64,000 bases of DNA from Prostheceraeus crozeri (GCA_907163375.1 CAJQUW010002096.1:248001-312000); one strand, 5' to 3'. Shown: positions 55,205 through 64,000, numbered from the stretch's first letter. The notes: generated by a model not told the origin, from the letters alone. Made by a program: numbers and translations.

Positions 55205-55665
55205 GTAACTTAAGCAACATAGAAATCTTGAGGAAAATGAGGAAAGCTCATCCCTACTCCAAGACAATATTTCTCAATGTCTTTTCTAGAGATAATTTAC
55301 CTGATTTAATTCCTTTCTATCCTTGTTCGCTTATCATCAATACGGATACCAACAATCTTCCCGGAAAACATTGGATTGCTGTATACATCAATCGTTATAA
55401 GGTGGCCGAATATTTTGACTCTCTTAATCAACCTCGTTTACATGATATCGCATTATGGATGAACAGGTTCTCCTGGACTGTTAGGAAAGTAACATCGTTC
55501 CCACTTCAAAGTAATACATCTCTAATGTGCGGTGGCTATGTACTCCATTTTGTCAACGAGAGACCATTGAATAATAACTGTAAAAGTGCTTTAGAATTAT
55601 TTTCAAAAAACTGTGATAAAAATGATGTAATTCTTACTAAATATATCGAAACAGTTTTGAAATAA
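55201..55665 (+). CDS. Adenain-type cysteine protease
   Basis: A 154-residue C48/C5-type protease that would mature capsid proteins. The catalytic His is in LPGKHWIAVYI, the acidic partner in AEYFDSLNQ, the oxyanion Gln in FPLQSNTS and the nucleophile Cys in LMCGGYVLHFV. All are in the usual order and spacing. It starts within the end of the capsid gene, so it needs reinitiation or its own transcript. AATAAA at 55661-55666 overlaps its TAA stop. The frame looks whole. Confidence 0.92.
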   Translation: MSNLSNIEILRKMRKAHPYSKTIFLNVFSRDNLPDLIPFYPCSLIINTDTNNLPGKHWIAVYINRYKVAEYFDSLNQPRLHDIALWMNRFSWTVRKVTSFPLQSNTSLMCGGYVLHFVNERPLNNNCKSALELFSKNCDKNDVILTKYIETVLK

Positions 55666-55666
55666 A
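55661..55666 (+). terminator. Poly(A) signal overlapping the protease stop
   Basis: AATAAA contains the TAA stop of the protease gene and closes the plus-strand array. Confidence 0.6.
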
Positions 55667-55802
55667 GTTCCATGTTGTATCATTAACTTGCTCTCTTTTT
55701 TTCCAAAACAAGGGTCTATAAAGAAAACAAAAGCATGTTCATATTTCATTATCTATTCACATATATACAAAATCTACAATTTGGTTTTCATGAAACATTT
55801 TT

Positions 55803-56342
55803 TCAAATCACATATGATGGAGGCACATCACTTATGTCTTTGATGCCGGTTATCACAATCTTTCTATTATGGAAGACATGAACATGATATGGATGCCAGT
55901 TAGTCAATTGAGCTGCTGGAAATAACTCCACTTCATAAGTTAGATTATGTGTTGATGTAACTTTACGGAAGTCATAGTGATAGTGCAATTCACATAACAC
56001 GGTCATTGTCTTCACTTTCCAATCAGATAATGAATCACCAAGTAAATGTTCTAAAGTAAAGTGTAGATATGAGAGATCACCCTCCATGACCCTTCCAATA
56101 CATTGGATTGTTCCATTTGGAAAGAATAGGATAGTGAGAGATTTATCCTTCCTCTGAATCCTCCATGTTATTATCGAGGGTCTTCCAAGATGTAAGCTCG
56201 TTGTCGGCTTCAATTTGCGTTTTATCAGTAACCATTGTTTTCGGTTGGGTATATTCCTCTCGATCTCTTGTAGATTGAGTTTTGACTTTGCTTTTGTAGT
56301 TAACATCCGATTTACAACTTCCAACCGTTTGATGTCCTCCAT
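55803..56342 (-). CDS. TBP-like protein of the Polinton
   Basis: A 179-residue protein with two pseudo-repeats resembling the TATA-binding protein core. Repeat 1 (about residues 8-100) has 'LTTKAKSKLNLQEIERNIPN', like the first TBP strand and helix, and 'KSLTILFFPNGTIQCIGRVM', the counterpart of TBP ALIFSSGKMVCTGAK. Repeat 2 (about 105-175) has TVLCELHYHYDFRKV, 'LTYEVELFPAAQLTNW' (TBP SYEPELFPGLIYRM) and 'HVHVFHNRKIVITGIKD' (TBP LLIFVSGKVVLTGAK). Length equals the TBP core, though the last helix is short. TBP bends promoter DNA at TATA boxes. The usual DNA-intercalating Phe pairs are only partly kept (FF in LFFPNG; F in VFHNRK). It looks whole. The gene's own upstream region has a CRE but no obvious TATA box. 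Confidence 0.75.
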   Translation of the reverse strand: MEDIKRLEVVNRMLTTKAKSKLNLQEIERNIPNRKQWLLIKRKLKPTTSLHLGRPSIITWRIQRKDKSLTILFFPNGTIQCIGRVMEGDLSYLHFTLEHLLGDSLSDWKVKTMTVLCELHYHYDFRKVTSTHNLTYEVELFPAAQLTNWHPYHVHVFHNRKIVITGIKDISDVPPSYVI

Positions 56343-56396
56343 CTTTAATGAATGACGTTATCTGTGGTAGTATCTCCCTTGTAAAGGTTTCCCATG

Positions 56397-56404
56397 TGAC
56401 GTCA
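56397..56404. promoter_or_regulatory. CRE palindrome upstream of the TBP-like gene
   Basis: TGACGTCA lies 55 bases before the ATG (minus strand) of the TBP-like gene. It is the same perfect site as at 62648-62655. Confidence 0.55.
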
Positions 56405-56422
56405 CTTAAACGAAAAAATCGA

Positions 56423-56721
56423 TATTCAACATCTTCCCGTTTTGGTAACAGACGTATAGTTTGACTGATGAATCACACTTTATCCATACCTTGTCATCGA
56501 GAGGAATATTGATCCGAGTCTTATGCTTGCCAATGAGATCCGCAGTCTTTCAGTGAAGGCAATGAGTCAATTCTAATGAAAACGCCACGATGTTTTCGAA
56601 CACTATTTGCTATTGAATGACGAAATGCCATTCTTTTAGAATTTGTTATGTGAACGTTTTGAACGTCACTAAGTTTCCATGTTCTAATGTAATGAGGCAT
56701 GTTCCGAAAGCTATGTTTCAA
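56423..56721 (-). pseudogene. Short Polinton gene of unknown function, broken about once
   Basis: The minus strand has a conserved-looking small frame beginning MKHSFRNMPHYIRTWKLSDV with basic and hydrophobic segments. It lies between polymerase and TBP-like gene. I do not recognise the family. The region looks broken about once. Confidence 0.4.
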
Positions 56722-56761
56722 ATTTAGGTTTAATGTTTGCCTAAAGTTTGTTATTTTATTA

Positions 56762-56933
56762 GCTCAACATATCGGAATGATGTTGAGTACAAATTCTTCA
56801 CATATTCATTCACATTAGGACTACCTATTTATTAGTAATCATTTCTACATATCGGAAAGATGTAGAAATTTCAATTTTAGTAAGACTACTTATGTATTAG
56901 TAAGTGTTGCTACATGTCGGAAGATGCAGCAAT
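56762..56933 (-). ncRNA. Three tandem hairpins with constant loop and covarying stems
   Basis: Hairpin 1: arms 56763-56770 and 56780-56787 (CTCAACAT/ATGTTGAG), loop ATCGGAATG. Hairpin 2: arms 56841-56850 and 56860-56869 (ATTTCTACAT/ATGTAGAAAT), loop ATCGGAAAG. Hairpin 3: arms 56907-56915 and 56924-56932 (TTGCTACAT/ATGCAGCAA, one mismatch), loop GTCGGAAG. The stems differ between copies by paired changes while TCGGAA in the loop is fixed. The flanks of hairpins 2 and 3 also share 'actac-tat-tattagtaa'. The array lies in the space after the polymerase stop, so a role in RNA 3'-end formation, stability or packaging is possible. The active strand is not known. Confidence 0.75.
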
Positions 56934-56981
56934 CGCAAGATCTATTACAAGTGGAATATTGTATTGTTTTTTTATTTAGAC

Positions 56982-59900
56982 TTATTCTACATCACCTGTG
57001 ACAGGAAGGCATCTCCTTCTCTTCGATGGTTGGGGAAGACCTAGGCTATAGTGTCCATATGTTAATGATAAATTTTTATCCAGCCAACAGCGCTTATCCT
57101 CCCAAAGTGAAAGACCTCGCTTCCTAAATGATTTTGTGCTAACTCTGTGATTTTTTGAATTTATAATTGTCATATCTTCAGTTGTATCATTCTCACTATA
57201 ATAGACACTCCTATAGTCATTATGTTTCAATTTTTTAACTGCTGCTCTCTGAATTCCTTTTGCACGTTTGATGCTATGATTCGTAGAGTCTAGATATTTC
57301 ATTGAATACATCTCCGGTTTTAGTAGGAGCATTTCCTCAAGCAACTTTCCAGCACACTCATCCTTAAAACAACCTAATCTAGCTTTGTTTGTAGTTGAGT
57401 ATAGTCGGTGGTGACTGTCATAGTTTGAAGAGTCAAACTTTTCACCGAAGTATAGAAGTATATCTTCCAGACGGATAGATGGTGATGTGGATAAACATAC
57501 GAAGAAACTGTCGGTATCACCTCCACAAAGCCGCGTTCTATTTATCAGTGGACATCCTTTTAGATCATTGTAATATAACTGATACATTTCCAACTTACTA
57601 TAGTCAAGTACTGCTTGACCAACATATATTATGTGACATAACTCAATATCTAATTTCGATCTTACATTTACTCCTATGGTTTACATTATGGCAGTATCTC
57701 CAAACTTTCGAAGGACGGATGGAGCATACATATTTGGAAGCATTTTGTTCAACACGGATGGAATCATTGGTTTCAAAATGCAATAATAGCATTATTTTGA
57801 AGAAATAAGAAACGCGATTATTAAAATTCTGAGAGCTGAGGTCGAAGGGTCACCAACAATTGACTCATCTCGGCACGTGCATGGAACATTTTTCATCTTC
57901 TGAGAATTGGTGTAGGCGGAAAAATAAGTGTCAGCATTAATCCCAGAAAACAAAGGAATGGATTCTGCAAAAACTCTAACGGCGCTGAGCGGCAATTTGT
58001 GGGTCTAATTTTGGAAGCGTGAACATTAATGAATTCATGAACGCATTGTTTCGAAACGCACATGTTAAGAGTTACCGCACATTGGCGGCTTTCATCAAAG
58101 CTAGCGCTATAGTGCACCGCAAGTTGGAATTAAACTTCACCGGAAATTTATGGGATAGTGACACGCTTAACGGTAACAAAGGACAAAAGCCGCCTCCATG
58201 CCATCGAATGAGTCTAGGATTGGTCAGGCCAAACTCACATGTAGATTGGTCTTAGAACTTCGAAAACTGATATTGGTCATAGCCAATGTCGAACCACAGG
58301 AACTTCTAAAGCCTACGTGGCCAGTGAAATTTTGGGATAGTGGGCCCTCGAGATGTGAGTGGACGCCCAATGGAATGAAGAAAATGGACTTTATAACATG
58401 ATTCTCGAGTCAAGAGAGGGACTTCGATTCGCACCTATCTGACTTGAACGAACTGACGTTTGTTTGATCTCTTCTTGCCTTTAAGACGAGTCAAGTTGGT
58501 CTTGCCTGATCGAGCTCGCGGAAAGAAGACTTGCTGGAAGCTTCGTGGACGTTTGAAAGACAAGAGTGGTAACGTACACTTCTCTCTGTGACTATTTAGA
58601 GAGGGTCCGATATCTTTCTCAGTAACTGTAATTTGTCGTTCGAAAGTATCTACATTATCTTTAGCAGCTTTTGCATCTCTGTTTCATTCAGTATAGTATC
58701 TAATCTTAACAGTTGTTAACTGACTCTATATACTCTTTGATATTTGTATTGTCGTGATAAGTATCATTTCGTGCTAGTGCTTACCAGACTATTTGAATAA
58801 TTCATATTGTCTCTGTGTCATTGAACTTGTTTTGACTTTGCGCGCAGCACCAACCAGCAGGTGACGGGGACGAACGGGATCTTGGGTTTGAGCCTGAGTT
58901 GCTTTAGCCGTTAAAAATCGAAAGGGACTTTATTACATTCAACTACGTAGTTAACCGAGGGTTGCTGTCATAGTTAAGGCAATTTAATTCTGGCACTGTA
59001 GTCTCAGCTGATTATCTTCAATTCAAGTTAAATAATTTCGTTTAGCCTTCAACGAGTACTCAACTGTTTCTAAATAAAATTCGCATCAGCTGAAGTTTTA
59101 AAGCGTTGATCGTCTGTCCTTCTCTCTCCTCATCTTCTTCTCCCTTTGCCGTCCTTTTCGCATAGATACCAAAGTTAACGATACCATCATTTAGCCGGCT
59201 ACATAATTAGACGGAGACCTTACTACTCGGTTAACTAACACTAGCTACAAGAACACTATAATTCCACAAAAGACAACATCACCACCTCATTGAAACCAAC
59301 CTAATATTGAATACACATCCTTAACTGCAAACTCAATAACATTGCCCTAAATTACAAAAACATTACAATCAACACATAAACCAAGAACAACGATTACAAT
59401 TAATTTATTTAAAACTATTGAAGGTTTGTACATTTCCATACCAATCAGATCTTCATCAAATATTTTGTGTTGAACATAGAGAGGATGATTTGACAATTTC
59501 AGTAGTTGTTTCTCATTGTTGACTAGTTTAAATTTTTTCCTTCTCCTTACATTTTCCATTGTTTTGCAATATAAAGAATTATTTTTCAATTTGTAGAATG
59601 ACTTTTCGAAGTCAGTGTTTGATTGAGCCCTGTTTTGAGAGTTCATATCAATGCATGTTTGTAACCAAGGCTTTTGTGTGAATTTTATGCCACTATGAAT
59701 CTTCTTAATTCTCATGCCCATGGTCAAATAAAATTTTAAAATTGAGTAGTGGACTACATAATTTTCCCTATCAAATTGATGGAGCAGAAGTTTCTTAATA
59801 GAAGAAAAATGTGTATTTGGTCTTACTTTTTCATGTAGATTTTTCATATAGTGTGAAAACATTCTCTTTTCAATCATCTGCATTTCTGGAGCTAATGGGA

Positions 59901-62091
59901 AATCGGCAGTGTCATCATGAATGGCTGCAGGATACTCTAAATCTAAATCAAAAATGTAGCCGATTTCACCATCATCGTCTATATTTTGAACATTTTCTTC
60001 ATTTAAAAAATTATCTAATTCACTTTCATTCAACCATTTGAAATTTGAGTGGGGTAGATTCCTACTGAGTGAAGAACCGTAAAGGTTATTAACATCTAAG
60101 TAGGTCGAATGTCGACTTTCATGTGTATTATTTCCTAATTCTTCAATGCGTGCACGCGCTCGATGAATGTTGGTGAAAGTCATACCCCCTCTAATTCCTC
60201 GTTCAAATAGATTGTACATATTTTCATCTTGTATGTAGTGTGGGGGATCATTGGAAGAGAAATTTAGTGCTGAGGTAAAGCTAAGATGTGGGAGACTGAC
60301 AAAATGTACAAGGTCGACTTCATCCTCACGTTGACTCAATGCTCTAAACATTTCAAATATGTTTGCCAACAATAAAACATCTAACTTCAGATATGCCAGC
60401 GTGTAATCACCAAATGTGCTACAATTAAATTCAATCCACGCCTTGTTAGCGTGTTCATATTCACTATCGGAACAGTGCTCACGAGTAAGATCATTATAGA
60501 ATTCAAATTGTGGTGGTAGACAGTCTTCCGTCAACATGTTTAAGTTTTTGAAGTATGAATATGGAAACACTCCCTTCTGATATAAAACATTATCACTTAA
60601 TTGTGGAAATTCTACCCTTAATGTCTCTACATGCTCATACGTTTGCAAGCCCTTGGCTAATTCACTCAAGGATGCATTTAGAAATTGATATGAGTCTAAG
60701 AATTTTAGTTTAAAGTATACTGTTTTCCCTTTGTATTCATTTACAGGGACACTGGCGGATAAAGTTATATATTTTTCGGCAGTTGCTGCTACAACATCTA
60801 ATTTCCAAGATTTCATTCTTCCAATCGCTTTATAGCAAACGATGTGACTATCATAATTTTTAAAATTGTGGAAAAATATGGGGAGCTCCCGTCTGTTAGG
60901 TCTTAACCGGAGATTGCATTTCCTACATAATGTTTGCCTATATCGTCCGGTGATATGATCATTATCACGAACTTTTATGACTTCATCGCTGAATTTCGAT
61001 TTACATTTGTTGCAACATTCTGCATTCTCATGGCGTGCTTTTTCATCCGCTGACAGTGTCATTGGCTGCCTAGTTGTTGCACATTGGTTGTCATATAAGT
61101 CTTGGGCTACAGTTTCTAAGTGGTGCAAGAAACTAATAATGCAATTTTCTCCCTCAAAGAGGTAATACTTGTTTTCAAATTTCGATTGAAGGGCATTATG
61201 CCAGACATGATAAGCTCCAATGGCCGCAGGTTTATGTATTTTATTATCAATGTAGCACTCTATATCTGCATAAATTACTAAAGGAGGACTTAGTTGATAT
61301 TCCATGCCACTTGTTAGTACTTTTAGATCCGATGGCATTTTTTCTATTTGTGCTTTTCCTCGAATGCAAAACTGGAAGTTTCGTTCTAGTGTTGTCTTAT
61401 ATGTGAATGACTGAGTGCATCTTTCGCAGAAGTATTTATGTCTTTTTAAAGTTCTCCTATACAATCTTGACAGCTTTGGAATTCCACAATAGTGTGCTGC
61501 TCCATTGTTTAGAATTAGCAAAATATTAGCCGTTTGCCTACCAGTAAAGTTACTATTGTAACGAACACCTTTGAGTCCATTTTCATAAAAGTGAATGTTA
61601 ATTTTAATGTCATTATTTTTCTCAAATTTTGGAATATCTTTGATTGATACTGGTGTGAAAATGCCTTCCATATTTAACTCAGATGTCCACTTACTATATG
61701 ATTTCCATTCATTCCTTGAATAAGGTACTTCATTATAATGCAATATTGATAAAACTGCATATAGGAAGCAATCATTTGCATTTGAATTAACATTAATGAC
61801 AGCTCTAGAGTTTTTTAACTTCTTTGGTAGAGGAAATGATTGTCCACCTGACAGTATTGGACTTGTTATTACATTGAACTCTATATTTTGTACATCATCT
61901 ATAATGCAATTACTACCCTTTTTTGTAAAGGCTTCAATATGATTTATCAGACTATTTAGATGATGCTGAAACCAATCATCATAGTCATAAATATAGTTTG
62001 AGGATGATGAGGTAAAGTGTGCGAGAAAATTTTCTTCTTCTTGAGGATTAGAACGGACATAACGAATTTGTGCAATCAGACGACCGCGCAA
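56982..62091 (-). pseudogene. Protein-primed DNA polymerase B, split by an insertion
   Basis: This is the replicative polymerase of the Polinton (family B, pPolB). From the N-terminal side the exonuclease boxes are VIYADIECYIDN (Exo I), FFHNFKNYDSHIV (Exo II) and YLKLDVLLLANIFEM (Exo III). The polymerase boxes are TYLDVNNLYGSSLS (motif A), LKNNSLYCKTMENVR (motif B) and GGDTDSFFV (motif C). A Cys-rich part with CERCTQSF and CNKCKSKF lies before and within the exonuclease part. A 1767-bp insertion at 57632-59398 separates the C-terminal part with motif C from the rest. Catalytic residues of all boxes are visible. The zinc-finger region at 62076-62594 lies directly upstream. Confidence 0.93.
57632..59398 (+). 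mobile_element. LTR-like insertion (probable solo LTR) inside polymerase B
   Basis: The insert starts TGTGACATAACTC and ends CGATTACA, and is flanked by ATTA on both sides (57628-57631 and 59399-59402). TG...CA ends and a 4-bp duplication are typical of LTR retroelements of the Ty3/Gypsy type. There is no coding sequence. AATAAA stands at about 59072 and TATA-like DNA at about 58730, as expected of an LTR in plus sense. It is therefore best read as a solo LTR of about 1.77 kb. It is long for an LTR, so a different non-coding insert is possible. It is younger than the Polinton copy. Confidence 0.65.
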
Positions 62092-62594
62092 TTGATAGAC
62101 ACTAAATTCCCTAACATGGAACGCATGCTTTCTAAGAATGATGTTATGTCCACAGTAGGTGTTGTTGGCGTGATATCATACACACGTGCATGGCCATTGA
62201 GTGCGCTTTCGCTGAGACTAACAGTTCCATAGTTATTATGCATATTCATCTCACTATTTGTATTATGTACATTCATATGCTGTCGAAATCTACTTATAGA
62301 GTTATACGTTTTGCCACACCGAGAGCAGTATTGCATAAAGTTTTGTATGTTAGTTGAAGCGCTGGTTGTTGGCTTAGAAGTAGATCTATTTTGATTATTT
62401 GAATTTGACTCTGTTATGCCATCATTCGGTTTATTATTGCATACAAGTTTATGCCTCTTAAGATTATCCATCCTATTCGTCTTATATGGAAACTTGCTAC
62501 ATTGATACGTTTTTCCTAACTTACAAAATTTTTCATGACGTTGCAAATTGCCAATGAGAGTGAACACTTTTCCACACTTGGTACAGACAACCAT
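62076..62594 (-). CDS. C2H2 zinc-finger region upstream of polymerase B
   Basis: A 172-codon frame starts MVVCTKCGKVFTLIGNLQRH and has two fingers of the C2H2/C2HC type close together (CTKCGKVFTLIGNLQRHEKF with C; CSKFPYKTNRMDNLKRHKLV with C). After an Asn/Ser/Thr linker comes a third (CSRCGKTYNSISRFRQHMNV with H). In many Polintons such fingers form the N-terminus of the polymerase protein, so this probably belongs to the polymerase gene. They would bind DNA or the terminal protein region. A promoter module with TATATAAGG lies 31 bases upstream. Confidence 0.75.
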   Translation of the reverse strand: MVVCTKCGKVFTLIGNLQRHEKFCKLGKTYQCSKFPYKTNRMDNLKRHKLVCNNKPNDGITESNSNNQNRSTSKPTTSASTNIQNFMQYCSRCGKTYNSISRFRQHMNVHNTNSEMNMHNNYGTVSLSESALNGHARVYDITPTTPTVDITSFLESMRSMLGNLVSINCAVV

Positions 62595-62624
62595 GATTAT
62601 TGATGAGGATTGAAATTAGCAAGC

Positions 62625-62655
62625 CCTTATATACATCCACCATCTAATGACGTCA
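62625..62655 (-). promoter_or_regulatory. Promoter module of the polymerase transcript
   Basis: On the minus strand, TGACGTCA (62655-62648) is followed by TATATAAGG (62633-62625), with an inverted CCAAT (ATTGG) and a second 'tgatgacg' just upstream. The order and distance resemble the plus-strand module at 48184-48228. Confidence 0.65.
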
Positions 62656-62760
62656 GCGTCATCACCAGCCAATACCATATGTTCCGATCTGTTGTAAAGA
62701 GAAAACACATACAATTTCAACAATTATTTTTTTTAAAATAGAAGAAAATAGAAGTCAAAG

Positions 62761-63342
62761 TTACAGTTTAACGCATTTGACAATACCACTATGGTATAGT
62801 TTTAGGTGACTGCAGCTGTCACTACAGCCACCCAAATCGTCCATCCTCGTAAGGCGCACTCTTCTGATGCCATTTTGGAAACACTCGAGGTGCACAAGCG
62901 TTTCTTTGTTATGCTGTTGGCTGGGGGTTACTTGGGAGGCCAACAGGAGGTTTGATTGAGTAATATTTCTTAGAGACTCAATCAAACCTCTATTGTCCTC
63001 CTTCAACTTCACCTCGCGGGCCTCAACCTCCTTTAGGCGCTCTTGGCAACTACGGAGTTGTACCTCAACGTCTTGTACCTCTTCTACTGTCGCGTCGAGA
63101 TCGACATTGTACTGTCGAACAGGGAGAGCAGCTGGAGGTGCGAGCACAGCAGCGTGAGGGGAAGGATCTGCGGCTGGGATCGGAGAGGAAGGAGCTGCGG
63201 CTGGGATCGAAGAGGAAGGACGCAGTGGAGATAACGGAGCCAGTGTCATCATCGGTGATAATGGAAGGCGCACACTCCACCTCGGAGAAGACCGGATGTG
63301 GCTGAATGACACCTCCTCCTGAGATGCACACATCGCGGAGTC
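62761..63342 (-). CDS. Terminal exon: Pro/Ala-rich and coiled-coil segment
   Basis: The acceptor reads 'tttcgattacag' on the minus strand. The exon begins DSAMCASQEEVSFSHIRSSP and passes through a Pro/Ala/Ser repeat region (PSSSIPAAAPSSPIPAADPS). A coiled coil follows (ATVEEVQDVEVQLRSCQERL, then KEVEAREVKLKEDNRGLIES). It ends HSGIVKCVKL and a stop at 62763-62761. No known domain is recognised. The coiled coil suggests self-association. Confidence 0.65.
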   Translation of the reverse strand, partial: DSAMCASQEEVSFSHIRSSPRWSVRLPLSPMMTLAPLSPLRPSSSIPAAAPSSPIPAADPSPHAAVLAPPAALPVRQYNVDLDATVEEVQDVEVQLRSCQERLKEVEAREVKLKEDNRGLIESLRNITQSNLLLASQVTPSQQHNKETLVHLECFQNGIRRVRLTRMDDLGGCSDSCSHLKLYHSGIVKCVKL

Positions 63343-63421
63343 CTGTAATCGAAAGAAACAATTGTTTATCATCTATTTAGCATTTTACCATTGATGAGAT
63401 ACAAAAGTGAATTTCTCTTAC

Positions 63422-63490
63422 CTCCGGCTGGATTGTGACCTTCTGACCGGTTCCAATCTCTCTCTCTCTCTCACGGAGCAACGAGTCATT
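63422..63490 (-). CDS. Internal exon, 23 codons
   Basis: The borders are 'tatcttttag' and 'gtaagagaaa'. It encodes NDSLLREREREIGTGQKVTI and then QPE, in phase 0 at both ends. It contains a (GA)n microsatellite that codes for the Arg/Glu run. Confidence 0.65.
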
Positions 63491-63578
63491 CTAAAAGATA
63501 AATCAATCTATTACAAACAAAAAACATATTTTAATAGAAAATTCTGTACTCATGCAGTTGACCAACTTTGATACTTAC

Positions 63579-63797
63579 ATTTGTAACAGGATCATCATCC
63601 TCATCGGAAGAAGATGTCGGGGAAGAAGTCGCTGACGAAGTTTCCTCATCAGATGAAGTCGCTGACGAGGTTTCATCGTCCTCTGATGAAGACTCCCGAA
63701 TCGAATAAGGCTTTTCCTCGTTATCTTCCACCGATGTACTCGTCGCTGGCGTCGAAAGGAAACTTCGATGCTTCCTGAGGGACAGCGATCGCACAAC
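63579..63797 (-). CDS. Internal exon: acidic Ser-rich segment
   Basis: The borders are 'tttctctgcag' and 'gtaagtatca'. Its 73 codons (VVRSLSLRKHRSFLSTPATS at the start) then repeat 'DEETSSATSS'-type units ending SSSDEDDDPVTN. Such acidic serine runs are typical casein kinase 2 targets, but function is unknown. Confidence 0.65.
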
Positions 63798-63912
63798 CTG
63801 CAGAGAAAAATAAGATAACATGTTCGCAACTCATTGAGAAGCATACATGTTCTTGAAAATACTTCATGCATTGAGAAATATTATTGACAAATAATTAAAC
63901 AATGACACTTAC

Positions 63913-63968
63913 GGGACTAGGAAGACACTTCTTCTCCGGTGTAGGCAAACGGGGTATACTGTTCACAC
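63913..63968 (-). CDS. Internal exon, Pro-rich
   Basis: The borders are 'ctgtttacag' and 'gtaagtgtca'. Its 56 bases enter with two bases of a split codon, then encode VNSIPRLPTPEKKCLPSP. The upstream exon lies outside the recognisable part of the window. Confidence 0.55.
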
Positions 63969-64000
63969 CTGTAAACAGCTGAAGAAAAGATCATATTCAA

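Larger units (their letters stand above)
46330..62700. mobile_element. Polinton (Maverick) element, about 16.4 kb including an insertion
   Basis: The block carries the standard Polinton set: protein-primed DNA polymerase B, a retroviral-type integrase with chromodomain, an A32-like packaging ATPase, an adenain-like protease and two capsid-type proteins. It also carries a basic core-type protein, accessory genes, a UBA-RING gene and a TBP-like gene. Genes on the plus strand occupy 46.4-55.7 kb and on the minus strand 55.8-62.6 kb. It looks broken at about five places plus one LTR-like insertion, while several genes look whole. That suggests moderate age. Terminal inverted repeats and the 6-bp duplication usual for the family were not identified, so both borders are estimates. 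Confidence 0.93.
62761..63968 (-). other. Intron-dense gene of unknown function, 3' part
   Basis: Four exons on the minus strand (63968-63913, 63797-63579, 63490-63422, 63342-62761) are joined by three short introns of 115, 88 and 79 bases. All have gt...ag borders and compatible phase 0 junctions. The gene continues beyond the right edge of the window. Short introns contrast with NOS1AP. It may be a host gene or belong to another mobile element. Confidence 0.65.

Noticed and set aside
1-64000. CRISPR array or bacterial operon signals
   Set aside because: No regularly spaced repeats of CRISPR type; splice sites and transposon content show animal DNA.

Overview
The window is AT-rich animal DNA, most likely from an invertebrate. 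Its exons have canonical splice signals, and one recognisable host gene (NOS1AP) is spread over at least 24 kb with introns packed with transposons. The transposon range (Tc1, pogo, hAT, Crypton, Penelope, RTE and other LINEs, tRNA-derived SINEs, a Polinton) fits many invertebrate groups. The species cannot be named from the sequence.

Layout. From 1 to 14.1 kb the DNA is a transposon graveyard: a decayed LINE, a truncated Tc1 element, an RTE LINE, a SINE, and a Penelope-like element. The Penelope element is cut by a nearly whole pogo element (10148-12060, TA duplications). It is also abutted by a palindromic MITE that itself carries a 906-bp insertion. From 16.4 to 40.6 kb the plus strand carries the 3' part of NOS1AP: the end of the PTB domain, a serine-rich linker, the coiled coil and a terminal exon with a poly(A) signal. 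Its introns hold four hAT-like insertions, foldback repeats, a 99-bp near-perfect hairpin and a composite repeat at 34.8-37.3 kb. From 41.1 to 44.6 kb lies a candidate element with inverted ends that encloses a decayed Crypton-type tyrosine recombinase.

From about 46.3 to 62.7 kb lies a Polinton (Maverick). The plus strand carries a UBA-RING protein related to IAPs, a Cys-rich protein, a small basic protein, a protein of unknown fold, the packaging ATPase, a conserved accessory protein, the integrase with chromodomain, two capsid-type proteins, a basic core protein and the adenain-type protease. The minus strand carries a TATA-binding-protein-like gene, a short broken gene, and protein-primed DNA polymerase B with a C2H2 zinc-finger region upstream. 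A 1767-bp LTR-like insertion with an ATTA duplication sits inside the polymerase gene. The Polinton has about five breaks, but several genes look whole, so it is probably not very old. I did not find its terminal inverted repeats.

The most interesting signal is in the Polinton. It encodes a TBP-like protein and also carries recurrent TATATAAGG boxes placed next to CRE/AP-1 sites in front of its gene groups. That suggests, but does not prove, its own promoter-recognition programme. Between polymerase and TBP-like gene lie three hairpins whose stems differ by compensatory changes while the TCGGAA loop stays constant. The last 1.2 kb holds the 3' end of an intron-dense minus-strand gene of unknown function.
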